This document shows, piece after piece, positions 23,320 to 31,042 of a stretch of 42,954 nucleotides of DNA. Origin of the DNA: Rubellimicrobium roseum. Lineage in GTDB: Bacteria > Pseudomonadota > Alphaproteobacteria > Rhodobacterales > Rhodobacteraceae. The notes below the pieces were generated by a model. That model was not told where the DNA came from. It did no database searches and saw nothing but the letters and a program-made list of their open reading frames with translations. The stretch spans positions 1 to 42,954 of the forward strand of contig NZ_VDFV01000033.1 of the NCBI RefSeq assembly GCF_006152145.1. The letters run 5' to 3'. The stretch's first letter is position 1. The number at the start of each line of letters is the position of its first letter. Both the position numbers and the translations under genes were made by a program.

Positions 23320-24429
23320 TTAGTTCGACGTCTTCGGCCCCTTGGGCTTGAGGCCGGTGGGGATGACCCCCGCATCCTCCAGGCGGCGGATGCGCGCCAT
23401 GGTGTCGGCCAGTTGCGTGCCGCTGCGGACGTTGGCCCGCGCCGCGGCACCGACCCCGGCCGCCAAGGTTTCGGTGACGCCCCGGTTGCCCGCCCGGGCG
23501 CGCGCTTGGGAGCCTTGGGTGTTGAGGAGCCCGGCCGAGGCGTAGCGGGCCTGCGAGGCGGCCCCACCGAGCGCGCCCGCCCCGGCGTTGAGGGCATTCC
23601 CGCCGAGCACCGAGCTGATCGCCGGCATGACGAGGTTGCCCGACAGGGTGCGAACGAGGAAGGGGATCACCCCGATTATGCCGGCGGCCAGGAACATCAT
23701 GGCGAAGAAGGGTAGAAGCGCGCCCAAGGTCGCGTCTTCGGCCGGGTCGCCCAGGGTATCCGCCATCGCGTCTGCCATGCCGATGACGGTGGACATGATG
23801 CCGGCGATGACGAGGGGGTACATGGCGAACCCTACGAACAGCGACAGCCAACGGTGGAAGTAGTCCTTGGTCGCCTCAAAGAGCGTGGTGGCGATCATCA
23901 CCGGAGCGATGCCGATGAGAAGGGTGAGCATGACCTTGGCAAAGATCAGCACCGCGCCCGCGAGCGCGCCCAGGAGGCCCATCATCGCCATGCCGAAGGT
24001 CGTGGCGACGGCCCCGCCCATCCAGCCCATGTTCTCGGTCATGGCGTTTAAGTAGTTGGCGAAGTCGAACATTATCTGGTCGAACGCCTCAGCAAAACCA
24101 TCGGCTGGGGCCACGCCTCCTACAGCTTCCACGATGCCGGCGCCGAGGTCATCGAGACCGTCGATGATGGCCGAGGCCACGACGTTGAACTGCACCCAAT
24201 TGAGGGCGAAGGCGTTGATCAGCAGCAGCCGCACGACGAGCCCGACCGCGGTGCTGCCGTCCATGGGACGCATCTGGAGCGCGAGGTTGACGAACACCAG
24301 GACGATCAGAAGTGTCGAGGCTACCATGAGGATGCCGCCGAGGGATCCCGCCACGGCGGCGAAGCTCGACTCGGCCGCACCGTCGAGAAAGCCCTCGACT
24401 TGGTTCACCATCCACGCAACAGGTCCCAC
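23320..24429 (-). CDS. virB6: VirB6-type inner-membrane channel protein
   Basis: 369-aa polytopic membrane protein of the TrbL/VirB6 family and part of the translocation channel. Hydrophobic segments cover residues about 25-50, 60-80, 140-185, 195-225 and 240-265; the conserved motif ALNWVQFNVVASAI lies in the second. The C-terminal 100 residues are Ala/Gly/Arg-rich and cytoplasmic-looking. The start is GTG 24429, 9 bp after the preceding stop; ATG at 24411 is possible. It is the last gene of the operon, unlike the Agrobacterium order. Confidence 0.88.
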   Translation of the reverse strand: MGPVAWMVNQVEGFLDGAAESSFAAVAGSLGGILMVASTLLIVLVFVNLALQMRPMDGSTAVGLVVRLLLINAFALNWVQFNVVASAIIDGLDDLGAGIVEAVGGVAPADGFAEAFDQIMFDFANYLNAMTENMGWMGGAVATTFGMAMMGLLGALAGAVLIFAKVMLTLLIGIAPVMIATTLFEATKDYFHRWLSLFVGFAMYPLVIAGIMSTVIGMADAMADTLGDPAEDATLGALLPFFAMMFLAAGIIGVIPFLVRTLSGNLVMPAISSVLGGNALNAGAGALGGAASQARYASAGLLNTQGSQARARAGNRGVTETLAAGVGAAARANVRSGTQLADTMARIRRLEDAGVIPTGLKPKGPKTSN

Positions 24430-24438
24430 AAAGCCACC

Positions 24439-25011
24439 CTACCAGTTGCCTTGAGCCCGGCAGATACGCCTGGCTTCATGGTGAAAGCTGCCCGAGAGCC
24501 TTTGGAACTCACCGCGGGCCTCGCGCACAGCGACAAGGTCCAATGCCGCATAGTTCTCCTGATACTCGGCCTCGGCCGCAGCCCAGGATGGGGCCTTGAC
24601 GGCGCAGGAGCAGTCGCCGGTAGCAACGATCTGCTCATAGCTGCGCGCCTTGTAGATTTCTGACAGCAGCAAACTTCTGACGGCTTCCCTTCCTTCAAGT
24701 CTTTCTGCCCATGCCGGTCGCTCCTCACGATCCGGGCAGGTCCGGTACTCGCTCGCGCTGCGGGGCGCGCTCATGTCGGGCGGGGTCAGGTCGTTGAAGG
24801 CGGACGATCCCGCCGCACCCGACGTGGGCTCCTGGGCGGCCTCCTCCGTCATCGATGGCAGGGCCGGGGCGTCGATCTCGGGAGTGATCAGCTCCGGCGT
24901 TGCCTCGGAGGTGGGCGGCTCCCCAGAGACCTCCTGTGCCCGTCCCGCTCCCCCGAGCCCCACCAAGGCCAAGGCCAGGGTCAGGCCGATCCGCGTCGTG
25001 GTGTTCGTCAT
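24439..25011 (-). CDS. Unknown secreted protein of the vir operon
   Basis: 190 aa, no family recognised. A signal peptide is clear (RIGLTLALALVGLGGAGRAQ, cleavage near AQE). A Pro/Glu/Thr-rich linker (residues 27-85) is followed by a Cys-containing helical domain with SEYRTCPDREERPAWAERLE, TGDCSCAVKAP and FHHEARRICRAQGNW, four Cys that could form disulfides. The ATG overlaps the virB11 stop (ATGA), and virB6 follows after 9 bp, so it is embedded in the operon. A periplasmic accessory role in pore assembly is inferred from position only. Confidence 0.75.
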   Translation of the reverse strand: MTNTTTRIGLTLALALVGLGGAGRAQEVSGEPPTSEATPELITPEIDAPALPSMTEEAAQEPTSGAAGSSAFNDLTPPDMSAPRSASEYRTCPDREERPAWAERLEGREAVRSLLLSEIYKARSYEQIVATGDCSCAVKAPSWAAAEAEYQENYAALDLVAVREARGEFQRLSGSFHHEARRICRAQGNW

Positions 25012-26069
25012 CGTGTCCTCCTCCGCGGCGCTCCCGCCGCCTGGTCGTCCTCGGCATCCGACCCCGGCAGGTAGAACTCGGTCGGCCCCCGCCGGTCCTC
25101 GTGCCGGCCCACCTGCAGGATCACGTCGATGGTGCCCTTCACGTAGGCCAGGACCTCGGCATAGGTCATGGGAAGCTGCGCTTTGAGCGCGGCGATGGCC
25201 AGGCGCTTGACGGCGAGCTGGGGAGTCTCGGCGTGCAGCGTCGTCATCGAGCCGCCGTGGCCGGTGTTGATGGCCTCCAGGAAGCTCATGGCCTCCGCGC
25301 CGCGCACCTCGCCCAGGATGATCCGGTCGGGCCGCATCCGCAGCGTCGAGGTCAGGAGCCGGTCCGGGCTGCGCTCGGCGGCGTCCCGGTCGGTGAGCAG
25401 CGTGACCACGTTGGGCTGCCGGGGGTGCAGCTCGGCCGCGTCCTCGATGGTGACGATGCGCTCGGTGGCGGGCACCTGGTCCAGCACCTTGCGGAGCACC
25501 ACTGTCTTGCCGGTGTTGGTGCCGCCCGAGACCACGAGGTTGAGCCTGTGGTGGACGCAGAAGGCCAGCGCCGCGTCGAGGTCGCCCGAAGCCACCACCT
25601 CGCACAGCCGGGCGTTCCGGGCGTGACGGCGCGCTTCCAGGCTTTGCGGCTGGTCGTAGAGCCAGTCGAGCGCGATGGCGTCGAGCGGCACCGCCGAGAA
25701 GAAGCGCAGCGAGATGGCGGGCGCGGCGCCGGCCACGGCCGGGGCGGTGACCACCTGCGCCCGGATGGGCCGGCCGTTGTAGAGGATCGACACGCTGAGG
25801 ATGGGCCGCTTGTCGGAGAGCTGCGCGCGCGCCGCCGAGGCGATGCGGCCGGCGAAGTCACGCACCTCCTGCGATCCCAGCGTGATCTCCAGGGGGCGCA
25901 TGAAGTGGTCGCCCTGGAACTCGCCCCACACCCGGCCGTCGGGGTTCACGGCGATCTCGATCACGTCGTCGCGGCGCACCGCCGGACCGAGGCGGTGCAG
26001 GGAGGCCGCGAGATAGGAGTCCGCCACGGGATCGGCGGGGGAGGGGACGAGGGTCGGGCCGGCGGTCAT
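25008..26069 (-). CDS. virB11: VirB11-type traffic ATPase
   Basis: 353-aa hexameric ATPase at the cytoplasmic base of the pore. It has an N-terminal domain, then Walker A SGGTNTGKT (181-189), Asp box TIEDAAELH (207-215), Walker B RIILGEVRGAEA (249-260) and His box TGHGGSMTTLHA (269-280), all complete. The ATG overlaps the virB10 stop and the stop overlaps the next ATG, so it is translationally coupled on both sides. Confidence 0.95.
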   Translation of the reverse strand: MTAGPTLVPSPADPVADSYLAASLHRLGPAVRRDDVIEIAVNPDGRVWGEFQGDHFMRPLEITLGSQEVRDFAGRIASAARAQLSDKRPILSVSILYNGRPIRAQVVTAPAVAGAAPAISLRFFSAVPLDAIALDWLYDQPQSLEARRHARNARLCEVVASGDLDAALAFCVHHRLNLVVSGGTNTGKTVVLRKVLDQVPATERIVTIEDAAELHPRQPNVVTLLTDRDAAERSPDRLLTSTLRMRPDRIILGEVRGAEAMSFLEAINTGHGGSMTTLHAETPQLAVKRLAIAALKAQLPMTYAEVLAYVKGTIDVILQVGRHEDRRGPTEFYLPGSDAEDDQAAGAPRRRTR

Positions 26070-27499
26070 TCGAGGAGCTCCAGATCGCGGTCCACGAGGA
26101 CGGTGATGCGGGCGCCCTGGTCGACGTAGATCGTGGGGGCCACGGAGAGGTACTCGTCGAGGACGGATCGGCTCGCGTCCTCCACGTCCCCGCCGAGCTC
26201 CTCGGCGAGCTCTGCTGCCAGCGGGTCGTCCACGGAGGCCGCGGCCGCCGAGGGCAGGGCGGAGATCAGCGACACCAGGGCCGCCGAGCCGAAGCGGGTG
26301 CCCAAGCGGCGGTCGATCCTCCCGTCCGTCCCCGAGCGGCCCAGCTCGTCCGCGCCGTAGGCCGCGATGGTCACCGACTGGCCGTCCGGCGTGACGATGC
26401 GATCCCAGGCCACCATCAGGCGGCGCTGCGTGGCCTCGATCTGGCTGTTGTAGCGGCCGATGAGCTTGGAGCCGCGCGGGATCAGCACGCGCGTGCCGTC
26501 GTAGCTGTGTACGTCCTCCGAGACCACCGCGCGAATGGCGCCGGGGAGATCCGAGTCGATGGCCGTCTCCATGACGGCCTGGATGACCGTGCCCTGGATG
26601 ACGGTCCTGGACGGGTTGGCGATGACGCTGGCCTGCTCGACCTCGGCCCGGCGGGCGCCCTGGCGCAGGAAGTCCTCGTTCGACCCGAGCCCCGAGGGCC
26701 CGCCAGCGCCTGCGGCGTTCGAGGGTGAGGCTGATCCGCCGAAGGCGATCATCGGGGACTCAATGCGCGCCTGCCGCAGCTCCTCGGCCCGGGCGCGGCG
26801 CTCCTCCAGGGCCGCCAGTCGGGCGGCCTCGCCGCCCGTTCCCGGACCCGTTTCCAGACCCTCGGGTGGCAGGGGGGACACGGTCCCGTCCCCGAACTGC
26901 GCGGCCTCCAGTCGCGCTTCCAGGCCCCGGATCTCATTGGCGCGCTCGCGGGCCAGCCGATCCGAGGCCCGGGCCTCCGCGCGCAGCGCGTCGGTCTGGG
27001 TCCTCAACAGTTCAAGCTGCTGGTTCAGGGCGGCGATCTGCGCCTGGGCGGCGTCGTTGCCTGCCGGCGCCTGGGCGGCGCTGTCGCGCATGGCGTCGAG
27101 CTGGGCCTCCATGGCGGCCAGCCGATCCAAGAGGGCCTGCTCGGTCGCGGAGGGACCAGGCGGCAGGACCGGGGCCTGGGAGACTTGGGCGGCGACAGGG
27201 ATGGGCTCTGGGACCGTCGCCGCTTGCGGCGTGGCCATGGTCTCGAAGCCCTGGCCTGGGCCCTGCCAGTCGTCGGGCTCCGCCGTCGCCAGCGGCTCCT
27301 CCCGGTCCCCGCGCATCTCGCTCATGCCGTAGCCCAGGAGCGCCGCCGCGAGGCCGATGGCGGTGAGCCCGGCCAAGGCCTTGCCAAGTGGCAGGGCCGC
27401 GCGGGACTCCCGTGCCCTCCGGCCGCCGCCCGGCTCCAGGCGGTCCTGCAGCGCTGTGAAGTCGGGGCCGTCGTCCTCGCGGTTCGTGCCGTCGCTCAT
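26066..27499 (-). CDS. virB10: VirB10-type core-complex protein
   Basis: 477 aa, spanning inner to outer membrane in the T4SS core. It has a short cytoplasmic N-terminus, one TM segment (about residues 39-63), a long coiled-coil and Pro-rich periplasmic region (about 85-215), and the TrbI/VirB10 beta-barrel domain (about 285-477), with TVIQGTVIQAVMETAI, LIPRGSKLIGRYNSQ and RDLGTRFGSA-like motifs (RRLGTRFGSAALVSLISA). It ends ITVLVDRDLELLE. ATG 27499 overlaps the virB9 stop. Confidence 0.94.
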   Translation of the reverse strand: MSDGTNREDDGPDFTALQDRLEPGGGRRARESRAALPLGKALAGLTAIGLAAALLGYGMSEMRGDREEPLATAEPDDWQGPGQGFETMATPQAATVPEPIPVAAQVSQAPVLPPGPSATEQALLDRLAAMEAQLDAMRDSAAQAPAGNDAAQAQIAALNQQLELLRTQTDALRAEARASDRLARERANEIRGLEARLEAAQFGDGTVSPLPPEGLETGPGTGGEAARLAALEERRARAEELRQARIESPMIAFGGSASPSNAAGAGGPSGLGSNEDFLRQGARRAEVEQASVIANPSRTVIQGTVIQAVMETAIDSDLPGAIRAVVSEDVHSYDGTRVLIPRGSKLIGRYNSQIEATQRRLMVAWDRIVTPDGQSVTIAAYGADELGRSGTDGRIDRRLGTRFGSAALVSLISALPSAAAASVDDPLAAELAEELGGDVEDASRSVLDEYLSVAPTIYVDQGARITVLVDRDLELLE

Positions 27500-28197
27500 G
27501 AAGTCCCCTCCGGCCGGGCGGCCTGCACGCAGACCACTTCGTCGCCCAGGCGCAGCACCCAGCGGGGGCTGATGCCGGACACGCGCACGACCCCGTCGGC
27601 CCGGGTCGAGCTGTTGGCGGTGCGCTCGCCGCCTTCGGGCCCGACCCTCAGGATGGCGGGCAGGGGCGCGTTCGGGGCGAACTGGAAGTAGGTGAAGGTG
27701 CCGTCGTCCGAGACCGCCACGGGGGCGAACTCGGCCTCGCCGCTCACGCCGTAGCGATAGGTGGTGGCCCGAGGCACGACCGCGTTCCTCGGGGGCGCCG
27801 AGGCCCCCGGATAGGCGAAGCGCACGACGTAGTAGGTGGGTCCCCCCTCCACGACGTTGAAGTAGTAGGAGCGCAGGTTCGTGTAGACGTTGATGTTGGT
27901 GCTCACGCCCGAGGCCGTCGGCTTGACCGCGAAGGCCTGCCCGCCCGGAATGCCGTCGAACTGGAACCCGGCGGTGTCGCCGGCGACGATGCTAGTGATG
28001 GTCTCGCCGGGGGCGAACTCCACGGTGGTTACGTTGAGAAGCGTGGTGTTGATCCGGTAGACCTGCCCGTCGACGTAAGAGGCCACCCGCACCCGCTCGT
28101 CATGGCCGCCGCGCCCCGGCGTCACCTCGGCCTCAGCCACTGAGGCCAGGGCTCCCATCAGGCCCAAGCTAAGCCCCAGACAGCGCATCCAGCCCAT
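27496..28197 (-). CDS. virB9: VirB9-type core-complex protein
   Basis: 233-aa secreted protein of the outer-membrane core complex. The N-terminal signal peptide is MRCLGLSLGLMGALASVAEA. N-terminal domain motifs are DERVRVASYVDGQVYRINT and FAPGETITSIVAGD; the C-terminal domain has YRYGVSGEAEFAPVAVSDDG, FTYFQF and WVLRLGDEVVCV. ATG 28197 is preceded by GGAGGAG at ideal spacing and lies 2 bp after the virB8 stop; the frame is open to 28266 but without homology. Confidence 0.93.
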   Translation of the reverse strand: MGWMRCLGLSLGLMGALASVAEAEVTPGRGGHDERVRVASYVDGQVYRINTTLLNVTTVEFAPGETITSIVAGDTAGFQFDGIPGGQAFAVKPTASGVSTNINVYTNLRSYYFNVVEGGPTYYVVRFAYPGASAPPRNAVVPRATTYRYGVSGEAEFAPVAVSDDGTFTYFQFAPNAPLPAILRVGPEGGERTANSSTRADGVVRVSGISPRWVLRLGDEVVCVQAARPEGTS

Positions 28198-28199
28198 CG

Positions 28200-28853
28200 T
28201 CACTCCTCCAGCCGGTCGGACGTGATGGCATACTCGCGCACCACGAAGCCCAGGGGGTTGCCCCACACCTCGTCGATGCTCCGGCGTTCTTCGGGCGTGA
28301 AGCCGAAGAGGAGAGTGGCCGTGAACAGCCCGGTGGTCGCGCCGTCCGGCGCGGTCAGGCGCTTGCGGAGCCGCACCTGGGCGCGGTTGTTGGTGATGAG
28401 GGCGATGCTCAGCACCTCCACGTCGATGCGGGCGTTCGGCCCGTAGGCCTCGGGCGGGTAGGCGTCGTGGCCGGATGTCCAGAGCGCGCGCAGGGTGTCG
28501 GCGGCCCCGCCCTCGCTCATGGCAAGGAGGCGGCGCACGCGCAGGTCGTTGTCGAGCTGGTTGTAGGTCTCGCGGTCGGTCACGTAGCGGAACACCTGGG
28601 CCTGGATCACTGCCGGGCGCTCGGCCAGGGACACGGCCTGGACGCTGGCCTCCGGCAGCGCCAAGCCGGTGTCCGGGTCATAGGCGACGAGAGCCGGGGC
28701 TGGGTCCACGTCGAGGATGGCGACGGCGGCCGCCGCGAGGCAGCCTGCCACGCCGAAGAGCGCGCCCGCGCCGGCGATGGCCTTCCAGACCCGCTCGCGC
28801 CGGCGCGCCCCGTAGATCAGCTCTTCCTCGATGATCTCGCTCATGCTGTTCAT
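28200..28853 (-). CDS. virB8: VirB8-type inner-membrane assembly factor
   Basis: 217 aa, bitopic. It has a short cytoplasmic N-terminus, a TM segment (about 25-50) and a periplasmic NTF2-like domain with VSLAERPAVIQAQVFRYVTD, RETYNQLDNDLRVRRLL and the family ending NPLGFVVREYAITSDRL. ATG 28853 or 28844 are both possible. It follows virB5 after 10 bp. Confidence 0.92.
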   Translation of the reverse strand: MNSMSEIIEEELIYGARRRERVWKAIAGAGALFGVAGCLAAAAVAILDVDPAPALVAYDPDTGLALPEASVQAVSLAERPAVIQAQVFRYVTDRETYNQLDNDLRVRRLLAMSEGGAADTLRALWTSGHDAYPPEAYGPNARIDVEVLSIALITNNRAQVRLRKRLTAPDGATTGLFTATLLFGFTPEERRSIDEVWGNPLGFVVREYAITSDRLEE

Positions 28854-28863
28854 GGGGCGGGTC

Positions 28864-29691
28864 TCAGTTCATGTCCGGGAGCGTGAAGTCGACGTACTCG
28901 CGCTCGGCCGCGATGGTGGCCGCGTCGATCACCCCCGCCTGGCCCGCGCCGATGGTCGCGACCGACTGGAGGCGGAGCATCTCCAGCATGATGATGCCGA
29001 TCTCGGCGGTGACGCGGGTGTTGTGGTCGATGGAGGCCTTGAGGTCCGCCTGATCGCCGATGCCGGCCACCAGCGCCTCGATCCGCTCGGCCGCCTGGCC
29101 GGCGTTCTCGTGGCTGATCTCGGCTGCGGCCGACATGGTGGCGCCGGTCGTCGCGCGCGTCGCGATGCGCTGCGCCTCCTCGTCGGTGCCCACGCCGTCC
29201 CCGGGCATGCCCGTGGGGTCGGAGGGGCCGGCGCCCCGGGGGTTGCCGGCGGCCAGCCGCTCCAGCGTCTCGGAGTCGAACCCCGCCTCGTTCAGCACGG
29301 ACTCGATCCCCTCGCGCATCCGGCCGGCGTTGGGGCCGGTGAGCTGCGACCAGTCTCCTTGCTGCACGGCCTGGATGGAGGCGACCACGTCGGTGAAGTT
29401 GCCGCCCAGGAGGTTGTCGAGCTCGCCGCCCATGACGAGCTCGATGATGTCCCGCTCGCCCGTCAGCGCCTCGTAGGTCTCGGTGAGCTTGGCGACTTGG
29501 TCCTGCAGCGTCTGGAGTTGCTCCAGCGCGTTGTCGAGGAGGTCGGTCTGGATCCCGAAGTCCTCCAGCATCTGGTCAAGCTGGGCGACCGCCTGAGCGA
29601 TGGCCCGCACGTCGATGACGGGGATGGCGGCCTCGGCGGTCGACGAGGCCAAACCCAGCACCAGGGCGGTCGGGAGAAGGAGGTGCTTCAT
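28864..29691 (-). CDS. virB5: VirB5-type pilus-tip protein
   Basis: 275-aa secreted protein, a minor pilus component. The signal peptide (HLLLPTALVLGLASSTAEA) is followed by long helices (AQAVAQLDQMLEDFGIQTDL, LEQLQTLQDQVAKLTETYEA), a short variable middle and C-terminal helices ending ATIAAEREYVDFTLPDM. The ATG overlaps the preceding stop (ATGA). Its ends match the ends of the upstream transglycosylase hybrid. Confidence 0.88.
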   Translation of the reverse strand: MKHLLLPTALVLGLASSTAEAAIPVIDVRAIAQAVAQLDQMLEDFGIQTDLLDNALEQLQTLQDQVAKLTETYEALTGERDIIELVMGGELDNLLGGNFTDVVASIQAVQQGDWSQLTGPNAGRMREGIESVLNEAGFDSETLERLAAGNPRGAGPSDPTGMPGDGVGTDEEAQRIATRATTGATMSAAAEISHENAGQAAERIEALVAGIGDQADLKASIDHNTRVTAEIGIIMLEMLRLQSVATIGAGQAGVIDAATIAAEREYVDFTLPDMN

Positions 29692-30881
29692 GGCAGAGTC
29701 TCCAGGGTGAAATCGGCGTAGTCGCGCTCGGCGGCGATCGTGGCCGCCATCGCCACCTGCTCGGCGCTCAGAGGCTGGGTGTGGGCGGCCTGGAGGCGGA
29801 CCATCATCACCATCAGCCGCGCGATCTCGGCGCGGGCGTAGGTGTTGAGGCTCATGGCTTCCTCGGCGTCGGCGGTCGCCCGGATGCGCGTGACAATGCT
29901 GCGGAGCCGGGTGGCGGCGGAGGCGATCTGGGCCTCCATGTGCCCGGCGTAGACCAGGGCGGCGTCGGCGGTGAGGGAGAGGGTCGAGCCAGCCAGGAGC
30001 ACGGGGTCGATGGTACCGGTGGCGTCGATGCCGCCCACGAGGCCCAGGTAGCTGTTGTACTTGGCCGGGATCGCCTTGACGTAGCCCTGGGTCTCCTCGA
30101 AGGGCGGCACGCCCCCGTACTTCTCCACCGCGCCCGGCCCGGCGTTGTAGGCCGCCAGCGCGAAGACGACGTTGCCGTCGAAGGCTTGGAGCTGCTGGCT
30201 GAGGTAGCGGGCGCCACCCTCGACCTGGAGGTAGGGGTCCTCGTAGTACTCGGGGTAGATGCCGAGCTGCTGCGCGGTGCCGGGGATGATCTGGGTGAGC
30301 CCGAAGGCCGCGGCCGGGGAGCGCGCGCCCACCTGGAAACGGCTTTCCTGCCAGATCAGCGCCTGTAAGAGGCAGCGCCACTGTACGGGCGAGAGTCCGG
30401 CTGCCGCCACACCTGGGTAGCCGGCCGTGTCCTTAGCGACCTGGATAATGAGCTCTTCGACGGTGACGTTGGCGTCTCCGAAGAGCCGCGCGGCGGCGGG
30501 GTTGGGGTCCTCGGCGCCGTAGAGGACGCTGGCCGAGGCGGGCGTGACGCCGTCACCTTCGAGCGCCGCGATCGCGGCCGGGGTGCCGGAGCCGTCTGTG
30601 GCGGAGACGGAGGCCAGGATGCGGTCGAGGGCGGCGAGCTGGCTCCTCTCGATCTCCAGGGCCTGCGCCGCGTTCGACAACCGATCCGCCTGCACGGCGA
30701 GGTCGCGGGTCCCCTGCTCCAGGATCGCTTCACGCTGGACCCAGGCGCCAACGTCGAAGACGGCGCCTCCCCCAAAGCCTCCGAACAGGCCTCCGAAGAG
30801 CCCGCCGAACAGGCCCGCCTCCCCTGCGCTTGGGCTGCCGAGCGCGAGCAGGAGGGCGGCGGAGGCGGCGGCGCTACGCAT
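29688..30881 (-). CDS. Lytic transglycosylase embedded in a VirB5-like protein
   Basis: 397 aa, secreted (signal peptide about residues 1-22). After a Gly/Phe-rich stretch (GLFGGLFGGLFGGFGGG), residues about 40-95 are VirB5-like helices. Residues about 165-280 are an SLT/LysM-type transglycosylase domain with catalytic Glu179 (LIWQESRFQVGA), AFGLTQIIPGTAQQLGI and FALAAYNAGPGAVEKYGG. Residues about 305-397 return to VirB5-like helices ending ATIAAERDYADFTLETLP, nearly the same as the virB5 ending. It probably cleaves peptidoglycan locally while sitting in the pilus or pore. ATG 30881 overlaps the end of the lipoprotein gene. Confidence 0.85.
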   Translation of the reverse strand: MRSAAASAALLLALGSPSAGEAGLFGGLFGGLFGGFGGGAVFDVGAWVQREAILEQGTRDLAVQADRLSNAAQALEIERSQLAALDRILASVSATDGSGTPAAIAALEGDGVTPASASVLYGAEDPNPAAARLFGDANVTVEELIIQVAKDTAGYPGVAAAGLSPVQWRCLLQALIWQESRFQVGARSPAAAFGLTQIIPGTAQQLGIYPEYYEDPYLQVEGGARYLSQQLQAFDGNVVFALAAYNAGPGAVEKYGGVPPFEETQGYVKAIPAKYNSYLGLVGGIDATGTIDPVLLAGSTLSLTADAALVYAGHMEAQIASAATRLRSIVTRIRATADAEEAMSLNTYARAEIARLMVMMVRLQAAHTQPLSAEQVAMAATIAAERDYADFTLETLP

Positions 30882-31041
30882 CCTCGTTCGGGCTCTCCGG
30901 GAGAGGACGGAACTCGCACGGACCCTGGCCTTCCACCAGATTGAAGCAGGTGGCCGTGGGACCGGAGGTGGGCTCGCACCCCGCCAGCCCAAGGACCGCC
31001 AGCCCCAGCAGCAGGATGATCCGAGACAACCGCCAGCCCAC
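30874..31041 (-). CDS. virB7: VirB7-like small lipoprotein
   Basis: 55 aa from GTG 31041, one base after the virB4 stop. A charged start (GWRLSR) and hydrophobic core lead to a perfect lipobox, LAGC, at residue 22, followed by PTSGPTATCFNLVEGQGPC, which supplies further Cys that could pair with VirB9 as in Agrobacterium. VirB7 in that system is also 55 aa. The stop overlaps the next gene's ATG by 8 bp. It is too short to be found by length alone, but lipobox, size and coupling agree. Confidence 0.8.
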   Translation of the reverse strand: MGWRLSRIILLLGLAVLGLAGCEPTSGPTATCFNLVEGQGPCEFRPLPESPNEDA

Positions 31042-31042
31042 G

